A DNA stretch of 64,000 bases from Thermomicrobiales bacterium (GTDB lineage Bacteria > Chloroflexota > Chloroflexia > Thermomicrobiales > CFX8): NCBI GenBank assembly GCA_037045155.1, contig JBAOIG010000005.1, positions 372,001-436,000 of the forward strand, written 5' to 3'. The notes under the pieces were generated by a model. That model was not told where the DNA came from. It searched no databases and saw only the letters and a program-made list of their open reading frames with translations. Made by a program: the position numbers and the translations under genes. This document shows positions 34,033-42,227 of this stretch, piece by piece (positions within the stretch are counted from its first letter, which is position 1; each line of letters opens with the position of its first letter).

Positions 34033-34935
34033 TCAGGGCTGCGAGAGCGACGCCTTCTCTTCGGTCACCGCCGATGCGCCAGCGGAATGACGCCATCGCA
34101 GAATTGGTTGCCGCACCTGCACTGCCGACCAGACGATGAAGAAGATCGCGGTTGCGACGAGGACGACCGCAGCCCCTGACGCAACATTCCAGTAATAGGA
34201 GAGATACAGCCCGCTGACTCCGGACAGGACACCAATTCCGGCCGAAAGAGCCAGCAGTGCCGGCAGCCGGTCGGCAACGAGGCGCGCGGTCGCGGCCGGC
34301 GTGATCAGCATTGCCAGGACAAGGATGTTCCCGACGGTCTGCAGCGCGGTCACGATAGCCAACGCAAGCAATATGAGGAAGAGCTGATCATAACGCCACA
34401 GGCGCACGCCAAGCGACGTGGCGAGAGTCCTGTCGAATGTGATCAGCACCATTTCGCGGCGGAAGATGGCTAACACGCCGAGGACGACGACAGCGATTGC
34501 CGCCGTCAGCAACAGGTCACTCCGACTGACTCCCAGGATGTTGCCGAGCAAGAACGACGTCAGGTCACGGGCATAGGAGTTGGTCGAGCTGATCAGCGCA
34601 ATACCAAGAGCGAACGCGCCCGCAAACATCACGCCGATCGCAGTGTCCTCGTGGAGTCGTTCGGACTGGCTGAGGATGCCGATGCCCAGCGAGACGACTG
34701 CCGCGGCGACGAGCGCGCCGATGAAGATGCTCGAGCCGAGCAGGAAAGCAATGACGATGCCGGGGAAGACGGCGTGGGCAAAGGCGTCGCCGACGAATGC
34801 CATGCCACGCAGCACGACGAAAGCGCCGACGATCCCACATACCAGGCCAACGATGATGATCGCCTCAAACGCGTGTTGCATGAAGACGAACTGCCACGGC
34901 TCGGTGAGCCAGTTGTATATGCCGAGGCTACTCAT
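34033..34935 (-). CDS. Metal ABC transporter permease (ZnuB/MntB type, ABC-3 family)
   Basis: 300-residue membrane component of a zinc or manganese importer. About eight membrane segments are visible. The family loop GDAFAHAVFPGIVIAFLLG (with the conserved HAVFPG) and TFDRTLATSLGVRLWRYDQL (coupling region) are clear. The ATG at 34935 overlaps the ATPase stop by 8 bases and GAGGAC lies 11 bases upstream; a GTG six codons earlier has no ribosome site. Third gene of the metal transport operon. Confidence 0.92.
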   Translation of the reverse strand: MSSLGIYNWLTEPWQFVFMQHAFEAIIIVGLVCGIVGAFVVLRGMAFVGDAFAHAVFPGIVIAFLLGSSIFIGALVAAAVVSLGIGILSQSERLHEDTAIGVMFAGAFALGIALISSTNSYARDLTSFLLGNILGVSRSDLLLTAAIAVVVLGVLAIFRREMVLITFDRTLATSLGVRLWRYDQLFLILLALAIVTALQTVGNILVLAMLITPAATARLVADRLPALLALSAGIGVLSGVSGLYLSYYWNVASGAAVVLVATAIFFIVWSAVQVRQPILRWRHSAGASAVTEEKASLSQP

Positions 34936-35686
34936 GAACGTGGGCGTCCTCACCGTGGATGTTCAAGCGCGAAATGTCACCGAACGCGACGGCGATTGTC
35001 AGTGGCGTCAACGCCTCGGCCGGCGGACCAACAGCAACGATGCGCCGGCTGAGAATCACGACCCGGTCGCTGATATCGCGCGCGCAGTCCAGGTTGTGGG
35101 TGGCCATGACAACGCACTTCCCCTCATCTCGCAACGACACGATCACTTCCTCGAACAACGCCTCGGTCGGGGCATCGACACCGGTAAACGGCTCGTCGAG
35201 CAGATATATCGCCGCCGGACGTATCAGGGCGCGAGCCAGGATGACACGCTGTTGCTGGCCGCCGGAAAGCCGTCCGATCTGGGTGCCGGCATGCTTGCTC
35301 ATGCCGACGACTTCGAGCGCTCTCAGCGCGGCGTCGGTGCTCTCGCGGCGAAGTGGCCGCCAGCGGCTCGTTTCCCGGTATGCGCCCATCAGGACGAGGT
35401 CGAGGACGCTCGCCGGTAGCGTCCAGTCCAGCTTGTCACGCTGAGGGACGTAGACGATCTCCCGTCGGGGCTTCGCGCCAAGCGTCGGCGAGAATGCCAC
35501 CGAGCCGCGATCGGGTCGGACATGGCCGGCGATCGCTTTCAGCATCGTGCTCTTGCCAGCGCCATTCGGACCAACGAAGGCGACGATCTCACCAGACCCC
35601 AACGCAAGCGACACGTCGTCCAACGCGACTCGATCGCCGTAGGCCACCGAGATGTGCGAGAGATCCACGAGAGGCTGTTGAGTCAT
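34928..35686 (-). CDS. Metal ABC transporter ATP-binding protein (ZnuC/MntA-like)
   Basis: 252-residue ATPase of the Zn/Mn importer. Walker A is GPNGAGKST, the signature is LSGGQQQR, Walker B is IYLLDEPFTGVD, and the H-loop ATHNLD. The C-terminus ends in a short His/Asp stretch (HGEDAHVHE), which could bind metal. The start overlaps the binding protein stop by 4 bases (ATGA), so the three genes are tightly coupled. Confidence 0.93.
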   Translation of the reverse strand: MTQQPLVDLSHISVAYGDRVALDDVSLALGSGEIVAFVGPNGAGKSTMLKAIAGHVRPDRGSVAFSPTLGAKPRREIVYVPQRDKLDWTLPASVLDLVLMGAYRETSRWRPLRRESTDAALRALEVVGMSKHAGTQIGRLSGGQQQRVILARALIRPAAIYLLDEPFTGVDAPTEALFEEVIVSLRDEGKCVVMATHNLDCARDISDRVVILSRRIVAVGPPAEALTPLTIAVAFGDISRLNIHGEDAHVHE

Positions 35687-36624
35687 CGCAACGCCTCGAC
35701 AATCCGGGTGGTGTCGGTGCGCATCATGCCGATGTAGGTATCAGCGCCGCTGCCGGCCGGGCCAAGCGAGTCCCCGTACAGGTTGCTGACGATCTGGACA
35801 CCGGCGTCCTCGGCGATGCGTCGGGCCAGCGTCGGATTGAGCGCGGCCTCGGTGAAAATCGCTCTCACCCCCTCGGCCCTGATCAGGTCGATGAGCGCGG
35901 CCGTCTCACGCGCCGACGGCTGCGCCTGCGCATCGAGGCTGGGCACAATCGTCCCGACCAGCGTCAGGCCATAGGTGTGGACGTAATAGCCAAAGGCGTC
36001 GTGATTCGTCACCAGCTTTCGTTGCGACTCCGGTATGGTCGCGATCTGCTCTCGAATCCAGCCATCGAGATCCGCGAGCTCGGACTGGTAGCGTGTTGCA
36101 TTTGCGCGATAGATCTCGGCCGAGCCCGGGTCGGCGGCGATCAGCGCGTCGCGGATGTTCGCGACCATCACCTGTGCATTGGCGACATCGAACCAGACAT
36201 GTGGATCTTCGCCCTCGTGGCTATGCCCGCTGGCATCTTCTTCATGCTGCTCGCCCTCGATCGTCGTCACCCTATCGGTGACGACCGCGACATGCGCGTC
36301 AGTTCCCGACACGTCGATCATATTGATAACCCAGGCATCCAGACCCATGCCATGTTCGAGGACGACATCGGCCCGGGCGACCGCGCCAATCTCCCGTGGG
36401 GTTGGCTCGAACGAGTGCGGGTCTGCGTTGGCCGGCACGAGGCTGCGAACCGTCACGCGATCGCCGCCAACGTTGCGAGCCATATCGGCGATAATCGTGG
36501 TGGTGGCGACGACCGACAAGCTATCCGCGCCGGCCGCATCCGGCGAGCCGCAGGAGACAAGCACGAAGGCGCTGAGCAAGATGACGAACGCCAGCGCGCC
36601 ACTGATAGCGCGTCGGGCCATCAT
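35683..36624 (-). CDS. Zinc/manganese-type ABC transporter substrate-binding lipoprotein (ZnuA-like)
   Basis: Solute-binding protein of the cluster A-I (ZnuA/PsaA) family, about 313 residues. A signal peptide ends in the lipobox LVSC. Expected metal ligands are His in NADPHSFEP, His in DPHVWFD, His in TNHDAFGYY, and Asp near the C-terminus. A His/Asp/Glu-rich loop (EEDASGHSHEGEDPH) before the second ligand argues for zinc rather than manganese. Two adjacent ATG codons (36624, 36621) and an upstream GTG (36645) are possible starts; none has a good ribosome site. A Fur-family-type palindrome sits 38 bases upstream. Confidence 0.9.
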   Translation of the reverse strand: MMARRAISGALAFVILLSAFVLVSCGSPDAAGADSLSVVATTTIIADMARNVGGDRVTVRSLVPANADPHSFEPTPREIGAVARADVVLEHGMGLDAWVINMIDVSGTDAHVAVVTDRVTTIEGEQHEEDASGHSHEGEDPHVWFDVANAQVMVANIRDALIAADPGSAEIYRANATRYQSELADLDGWIREQIATIPESQRKLVTNHDAFGYYVHTYGLTLVGTIVPSLDAQAQPSARETAALIDLIRAEGVRAIFTEAALNPTLARRIAEDAGVQIVSNLYGDSLGPAGSGADTYIGMMRTDTTRIVEALR

Positions 36625-36662
36625 CTGTTTTCGGATTTCTATCACGTTGGATGCTGCTAACT

Positions 36663-36681
36663 ATTGAGACTCAGTATCAAT
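36663..36681. promoter_or_regulatory. Candidate Fur-family (Zur-like) operator between the metal importer and fmdB-like gene
   Basis: A 19-base palindrome ATTGAGACTCAGTATCAAT, with a 7-1-7 core (TGAGACT-C-AGTATCA), differs from perfect symmetry at only two pairs besides the central base. Fur-family sites have this size and the TGA...TCA ends. It lies 38 bases before the binding protein ATG and about 90 bases before the divergent zinc-ribbon gene, so one repressor could control both. Confidence 0.55.
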
Positions 36682-36772
36682 ACCAGCGTAGATGATACCG
36701 CGCCGATCTGTGAGATCCAACCGGGAAGCCGGAGTTCGGTTAGGATCATCAGTGGATGAGAGGGGACCGGCC

Positions 36773-37024
36773 ATGCGACGCTACGGATATCGCTGCGGCT
36801 CGTGCGACGAGGAGTTCGACCTGGAGCGGCCAGTGAGCGAAGCGGGAGAGCCGACGACATGCCCGTTCTGCGGGGAGCCGGCCCAACGCGTCTTCCACTC
36901 GCCCAAGTTCCTGTTCAAAGGCGACCCCAGCGACAATCGGCCCGTCTGGCATAACCATGGGGCCTTCGGCCACGCTCACCCACCGCGCCGGGGACATCAC
37001 CCGCCGGGGGTCGAGGACGAGTAA
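36773..37024 (+). CDS. FmdB-type zinc-ribbon protein
   Basis: 83 residues. The FmdB/CxxC_CXXC_SSSS zinc ribbon is formed by Cys8, Cys11, Cys30 and Cys33 (YRCGSCDEEF and TCPFCGEPA), followed by a region QRVFHSPKFLFKGD typical of the family and a His/Pro/Arg-rich tail. Family members are named as putative regulators, but the role is unproven. GAGAGGGG precedes the ATG by 7 bases. Being divergent from a probable zinc importer, it may be a zinc-sparing or zinc-responsive protein. Confidence 0.85.
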   Translation: MRRYGYRCGSCDEEFDLERPVSEAGEPTTCPFCGEPAQRVFHSPKFLFKGDPSDNRPVWHNHGAFGHAHPPRRGHHPPGVEDE

Positions 37025-37054
37025 CCACGACGGACAGGTAGAAGAAGGATAACG

Positions 37055-37471
37055 ATGGCGACCAATGGGACACTAAGCGCGGCGGAGCGTGAGTTCATCA
37101 GCGCAGTCCGCTTCGGCGTACTGGCGACGATCGGCCACGATGGAACCCCTCAGCAGACAGTGATGTGGTACGACGTGCGCGGCGATCAGATCATGATGAA
37201 CACCACAGCGGACCGAATCAAGCGCGGCAATATCCAGCGCGACCCGCGCGTCTCGATCTGTATCGAAGAAGGCTATAAGTACGTCACACTCCGGGGTGTG
37301 GTGGCCGAGATTATCGACGAGCCGGAGGCAGCGCTGAACGATATTCTGTCGCTCGCGGTCCGTTACAATCCCGGCACAACGCCGGCAGATCACACGCAGT
37401 TCCTGGGTCAGGCCCGACAGACGCTGCTGATCCGAATCGATCGAGTCCTGTCAAACGGACTGGGCGGGTAG
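37055..37471 (+). CDS. Pyridoxamine 5'-phosphate oxidase-fold, PPOX-class F420-dependent-like protein
   Basis: 138-residue split-barrel flavin or F420-binding protein. The pattern LATIGHDGTPQQTVMWYDVRGDQIMMNT, then ADRIKRGNIQRDPRVSICIE, matches the PPOX-class F420-dependent group (TIGR03618-like) better than true PdxH. It likely works as an F420H2-dependent reductase or a cofactor binder. Whether this organism makes F420 is not shown by the window; FMN or heme use remains possible. 30 bases after the zinc-ribbon gene. Confidence 0.82.
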   Translation: MATNGTLSAAEREFISAVRFGVLATIGHDGTPQQTVMWYDVRGDQIMMNTTADRIKRGNIQRDPRVSICIEEGYKYVTLRGVVAEIIDEPEAALNDILSLAVRYNPGTTPADHTQFLGQARQTLLIRIDRVLSNGLGG

Positions 37472-37480
37472 CCTGGCGCG

Positions 37481-40321
37481 TCACTGAGGCGCGCTTTCGA
37501 GGATCGCGAGCGGGAGCAAATGGAATACCGTGGCGAGCGGCAGTACATCGTTCGCCACGAGCCGCTCGTCAGTGAGCACATCGCGCCAGTGCGCCGGCGC
37601 ATCGTCCGGCAGCAACACGCGAGTGTTCCCCCAGGCGGCCGCGCCGACCGGCAACGCTGCCTCGTCCAATCCCGCCGTGCGGGAGAGCGTCGCGACCAGG
37701 CGTGAGACGATCGTAAGAGACCATGCGTCATCCGCCCGACGGGCGAACGCCACGACGTGCTCGCGTCGCGGTCCAACAACCTCCAGAGGTATGTACACCC
37801 CGCCATCGAACAGGTCTCGCCGCTGCCGGCGGAACGTCGCCAACCGTTGGGTAACGAAGAGCTTGATCGATCCGTCCTGCCAGTTCGCGAGCAACCGCGA
37901 AACGTCTGTGAATGGCAATCGATCGAGCAGGGCAATACGGTGGTCGAAGTCGACGGGACGTCGGTTATCCGGGTCGACCAGGCTCAGATCCCACAGCTCG
38001 CTGCCCTGATAGAAATCGGCCACACCGGGCGCCGTTGCCTTCAGCGCCAATTGAGACAGCGAGTTCAGCGATCCGAACCAGGCTACCCGACGCTGGAACG
38101 AGCGGAAATCATCCAGGAAGGCCCGGTTGCCCGACGCCAGAATGGCATCGATAAACGTGGCGACTGCGTCCTCCCATGCGACATTCCGGTCGATCCAACT
38201 GGTGTGCTGCTTCGCTTCGCGGCAGGCCTTCTCCAGGTACTGCCTGATTCGGCCGGGGTAGTCAGGCAGATCGGCATCATCAAACGGCCAACTACCAATG
38301 AGTGTCTGGTAGAGCAGGTATTCGGTGTTGCCATCCGGGGCCATGGCGCCATCGACCTCGCGCCGGAGGTGGCGGTTCGCCTCTCGCCAGCGGTCGACGT
38401 GCGCGGCCCACTCATCAACCAGCTCGGAGATCACGACGATCCTCGCGCGGACATCCTCGCTGCGCTTGGTGTCGTGGGTTGACGTGGCATTCATCGTCGC
38501 TGGCCACCGCTCGGCCCGGCCGGCAATCGCGGCATGAAACGCGTCCGGCTCGATGCCAACTACATCGGGCGCGCCGCCGACGTCGTTCAGCGCAATCAGC
38601 CGGTTGAAGATGTAGAGCGACGTGTCTTCGTACCCCTTGGCCATGACGGGGCTGGTGAATTGCTGAACGCGCAGGACGAATGGCAAGCGCTCGTCGTCTG
38701 GACCGGTTTCGAGAGCGCCGGCCGATTCGAGGAGCAGGACGCGGCGGATGAAGCGCAAGGCGCGCCGCAACTCCGGCCGATGCTGTATGGCGTCGTCGAT
38801 CACCTGGTCGATGCGATCGCGGTCCTCATCGCGGACGCCTGCCGGAGTCGAATAGGTCCGATAGATCGGAAAGCGGGCGATCATCTCGGTCAACGCCTGG
38901 CCCAGCTCGCGCTGCCCGAGATCGCGCCCATGTCGATCCCAGGCGGTCAGCCGGTCAAGCCAGACGACGAGCGAGCGAACATCACCGGAGAAGAGATCGG
39001 CCATTACGCGTCGCTTCTGGCGGTAGACGATCTCCGCGAAGCTCTCGTCGACGCCGCTGACGCGCCGGAAGGCGGCATCCAGCTTCTGTTCCGCGTTTCG
39101 ATCGACAAACAGGGCGTTGACGAGATTGAGAAAGTCATAGCCGGTTGTGCCAGCGACAGGCCATTCCGCCGGAAGATCTTCCCCGGACGCCAGGATCTTC
39201 TCGACAAGCACGTAGCTCTCCGCGCCGGGCTCACCGCGTTCGGCCAGAGCGGCGCGCATTACCGCATCGAGGCGTTCGAGGTATTGGCCGGGATCGTACA
39301 GACCATCGATATGATCGACGCGCAAGGCTGCGACCTGGCCGGCCCGCGCCATCGAGCGGAGCTGGGCATGACGGGCGGCGAAGACATCCTCATCCTCAAT
39401 GCGCATCGAAACAAGATCGGCGATGTCGAAGAAACGGCGGTAGTTGATCTCGGTGCTTGCAACACGCCAGTAGGAGAGTCGATAGGCTTGGTCGGAAAGA
39501 ACGCGATCGAGAATGTCGACGCTGGTTGGTTCACCGACCCGGCCATTGATCAGCGCGAGGTTCTCGTCAACGAATGTCCGCACGATGTCGTTCGCTGCAT
39601 AGATCTCCCACAGTCGCTGTTCAAGCAACCCCGTTTCCTCCCGGCGGCGCTGGATGGCCGGCGCGTCGGTCGTGAACCGGTCGGGCATCGTGTCGGAGAG
39701 CTCGATCAGCCCCTCATACGCCTGAAGCGCGACGGCATCGCTGGCAAGCCGATCCTTGAGCAGCCCGTAGCGTTGCTCGAGGAGCAGCCGGTAGGTTGTC
39801 GGGTCGAGTGGCATCCGGTTGTCATAGTAGACAACGGTGAAGCCTCGCTCATCGATCTCGACACGAAGCTCCAGCGCTTCGAGGACGATGCCGTAATGGT
39901 TACCGAGAATCGGAAGCAGCACCTTGCGGTCGAGCGACCCGCCGCTCGCGCTCTCATACCAGGCGATGTCGAAGAAGTTCGCGAACTCGGAGCTCTGCCC
40001 ATTCTCGAGCACGCTCCACCACCATGCATTCTCCGGGCTGGCGGCCATGTGGTTGGGAACGATATCCAGCAGAATTTCGAGGCCGTTGGCCGCCATCGTC
40101 TCGCTCAGACGATCAAAGCCCTCGCTGCCGCCGAGCTCCGGATTGATCTGTGTGGCGTCAGTGACGTCGTACCCGTGCTGGCTACCGACGCGCGCCTTCA
40201 GAATTGGCGAAAGGTACAGATGCGAGATCCCGAGCCGGGCGAGGTACGGAACGAGCGCAGCCGCAGCATCGAACCCGAACGCGGGGGTCAGTTGCAGACG
40301 ATATGTGGCAGTTGGTCGCAT
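37481..40321 (-). CDS. treY: Malto-oligosyltrehalose synthase
   Basis: 946 residues, GH13. Converts the reducing end of alpha-1,4-glucan into a trehalosyl unit. The start RPTATYRLQLTPAFGFDAAAALVPYLARLGISHLYLSP is diagnostic for TreY. The catalytic triad is Asp336 (ALRVDHIDGL), Glu374 (YVLVEKIL) and Asp617 (STHDTKRSED). The late segment PGVADFYQGSELWDLSLVDPDNRRPVD is also typical. The open frame continues to 40474, but the conserved N-terminus begins at this ATG. It lies 29 bases from treZ on the same strand, and the two enzymes act in sequence. Confidence 0.95.
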   Translation of the reverse strand: MRPTATYRLQLTPAFGFDAAAALVPYLARLGISHLYLSPILKARVGSQHGYDVTDATQINPELGGSEGFDRLSETMAANGLEILLDIVPNHMAASPENAWWWSVLENGQSSEFANFFDIAWYESASGGSLDRKVLLPILGNHYGIVLEALELRVEIDERGFTVVYYDNRMPLDPTTYRLLLEQRYGLLKDRLASDAVALQAYEGLIELSDTMPDRFTTDAPAIQRRREETGLLEQRLWEIYAANDIVRTFVDENLALINGRVGEPTSVDILDRVLSDQAYRLSYWRVASTEINYRRFFDIADLVSMRIEDEDVFAARHAQLRSMARAGQVAALRVDHIDGLYDPGQYLERLDAVMRAALAERGEPGAESYVLVEKILASGEDLPAEWPVAGTTGYDFLNLVNALFVDRNAEQKLDAAFRRVSGVDESFAEIVYRQKRRVMADLFSGDVRSLVVWLDRLTAWDRHGRDLGQRELGQALTEMIARFPIYRTYSTPAGVRDEDRDRIDQVIDDAIQHRPELRRALRFIRRVLLLESAGALETGPDDERLPFVLRVQQFTSPVMAKGYEDTSLYIFNRLIALNDVGGAPDVVGIEPDAFHAAIAGRAERWPATMNATSTHDTKRSEDVRARIVVISELVDEWAAHVDRWREANRHLRREVDGAMAPDGNTEYLLYQTLIGSWPFDDADLPDYPGRIRQYLEKACREAKQHTSWIDRNVAWEDAVATFIDAILASGNRAFLDDFRSFQRRVAWFGSLNSLSQLALKATAPGVADFYQGSELWDLSLVDPDNRRPVDFDHRIALLDRLPFTDVSRLLANWQDGSIKLFVTQRLATFRRQRRDLFDGGVYIPLEVVGPRREHVVAFARRADDAWSLTIVSRLVATLSRTAGLDEAALPVGAAAWGNTRVLLPDDAPAHWRDVLTDERLVANDVLPLATVFHLLPLAILESAPQ

Positions 40322-40350
40322 CGCGGCGGCGCATCCTCTCTCGTCGCGGG

Positions 40351-42171
40351 TCAGATCACGCCTTCGCGCGCCAGCACGACGGCCGAACGCGGCGCAATCG
40401 TGAGCCGCGCGGAGGCGGGCGCTGTGATCTGCTCCGGCTGTGGCCCGTCCGCGGCGCCGAGCAATACCTTCCACTCGCCGGGTGGCAACGGCAGGAGCGG
40501 TGAGCGTGACTCCGCTGACAGGTTATAGACCATTGCGACTTCGTCGCCGTCCGTCCAGCGCCGGACGAGGAGGACATCGCCCTCCAGCTCGACAACATCC
40601 TGGCGACGCTTATCCAGGCAAGCCAGGGCCGGCCGCTCGCGCCTGAGGCGGAGCAGATCCCGGTACAGGTCCAGCATCGCCGCGTGCTCGCCGCGCTCGC
40701 TCAGCGAGTGATCGAGCTTCGAGCGTTCGAATGTCGCGGGATCCTGAGGGTCGGGGACATCCGGTTGCCAGCCGAATCGGCTGAACTCGGCTCGCCGGCC
40801 CCGCGAGACGGCCTCAGCGAGAGCCGGGTCGGTGTGGCTGGTGAAATACTGGAATGGGGCATCCTCGGCATATTCCTCGCCCATGAACATCAGTGGGATG
40901 TATGGCGAAAGCAGGTAGATGGCAGCAGCCAGGCGCGCCGCATCGTGTCCGACAATATGCGAGAGCCGTTCGCCAGCCGCCCGGTTGCCGACCTGGTCGT
41001 GGTTCTGGGCGCAGACGACGAACTGGCTTGCGTCGCCCTGGTCCGGCGAGCTGCCATAGGTGCGCTGGCGATATTCAGAGTAGACGCCGTCGAAGACGAA
41101 GACCTGACGAACTGCCTTGGCCAGTTCCGCGATGCTGCCGAACTGCGAGTAGTAGCCGTCACGCTCGCCGGTCAGCAGGGCGTGGAGCGCATGATGCAGA
41201 TCGTCACCCCACTGCGCATCCAGCCCATAGCCATTCCGAGCGGCGGGGACGATGTAGCGGACGTCGTTGGCATCGCTCTCGGCAATTGTCCAGATATGCC
41301 GGTCCTGGCGCGTCGCCTCCTCGTGGATGGCGTCGCTAAGGGAGCGAAGGAAGTGGATGGCGGACTCGTCGATGATGCGGTCGGTGGCGTCGAGTCGGAA
41401 GCCATCGATGTGAAAATCGCGAACCCAGTGAAGCGCGTTCTCGATGAAGAAGCGACGCACATCGTCACTCCACGGACCATCAACGTTGACGGCATCCCCC
41501 CAGGGGGTGTGGTAGCGGTCGGTGAAGTAATAGCCATATTTCGCGAGGTAGTTGCCTTCTGGCCCAAGATGGTTGTAGACAACGTCCAGCAGGACGGCCA
41601 GACCCTGCGCGTGACAAGCGTCGACCAACCGACGCAGACCGTCCGGGCCGCCGTAGGATGTCTGGGGCGCGTAGAGATCGACCCCGTCATAGCCCCAGTT
41701 ACGATCGCCAGGGAACTGAGCAACTGGCATCAGCTCGATCGCGGTTACGCCCAGATCCCGGAGCGAGGGCAACATCGGCACGACACCATCGAAAGAGCCG
41801 GCAGCCGAGAACGTTCCCACGTGGAGCTCGTAGATCACGAGCGCTTCCCGAGGAATCCCTTCCCAGCCACCATCGGTCCAGTCGAAGGTCGGGTCGACGA
41901 TCGCTGAAGCACTGTGGACGCCGTCCGGCTGGGAGCGAGAGGCGGGATCGGGCCATTCGTCGACACCATCGAGCCGGTAGGTGTAGCGGTCGCCCGGCTG
42001 GACACCATCGATGGACACGCGGTAATAGCCGTGTGGGCATGGCTCTAGCGCGACGAAGCGCGGCGGCGCGCCATGGAGATGAACCTCGACCTCACGCGCT
42101 CGCGGCGCCCAGACCGTGAAGCGAACGCGGCCGTTGCCCAGCCAGATCGCCCCGAGCTCCAGATCCGGCAT
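40351..42171 (-). CDS. treZ: Malto-oligosyltrehalose trehalohydrolase
   Basis: 606 residues, GH13. It releases trehalose from the product of TreY. An N-terminal CBM48-like domain (FTVWAPRAREVEVHL) is followed by the catalytic barrel with Asp261 (DGFRLDATD), Glu298 (WTIAESD) and Asp392 (AQNHDQVGNR). PTFDWTDGGWEG and FMGEEYAEDAPFQYFTSH are family hallmarks. GGAGGAGAT stands directly before the ATG. No debranching enzyme (TreX) accompanies the pair. Confidence 0.95.
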   Translation of the reverse strand: MPDLELGAIWLGNGRVRFTVWAPRAREVEVHLHGAPPRFVALEPCPHGYYRVSIDGVQPGDRYTYRLDGVDEWPDPASRSQPDGVHSASAIVDPTFDWTDGGWEGIPREALVIYELHVGTFSAAGSFDGVVPMLPSLRDLGVTAIELMPVAQFPGDRNWGYDGVDLYAPQTSYGGPDGLRRLVDACHAQGLAVLLDVVYNHLGPEGNYLAKYGYYFTDRYHTPWGDAVNVDGPWSDDVRRFFIENALHWVRDFHIDGFRLDATDRIIDESAIHFLRSLSDAIHEEATRQDRHIWTIAESDANDVRYIVPAARNGYGLDAQWGDDLHHALHALLTGERDGYYSQFGSIAELAKAVRQVFVFDGVYSEYRQRTYGSSPDQGDASQFVVCAQNHDQVGNRAAGERLSHIVGHDAARLAAAIYLLSPYIPLMFMGEEYAEDAPFQYFTSHTDPALAEAVSRGRRAEFSRFGWQPDVPDPQDPATFERSKLDHSLSERGEHAAMLDLYRDLLRLRRERPALACLDKRRQDVVELEGDVLLVRRWTDGDEVAMVYNLSAESRSPLLPLPPGEWKVLLGAADGPQPEQITAPASARLTIAPRSAVVLAREGVI

Positions 42172-42227
42172 ATCTCCTCCAATGGTCTGTCCCGGACTGT
42201 CCCCACGGCGCTCGTGCGCGGGACCGG

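Noticed and set aside
38534..40528. Long open frame of 664 codons on the plus strand opposite treY
   Set aside because: Antisense to treY, whose catalytic residues and family signatures are all in place. High GC explains the lack of stops.
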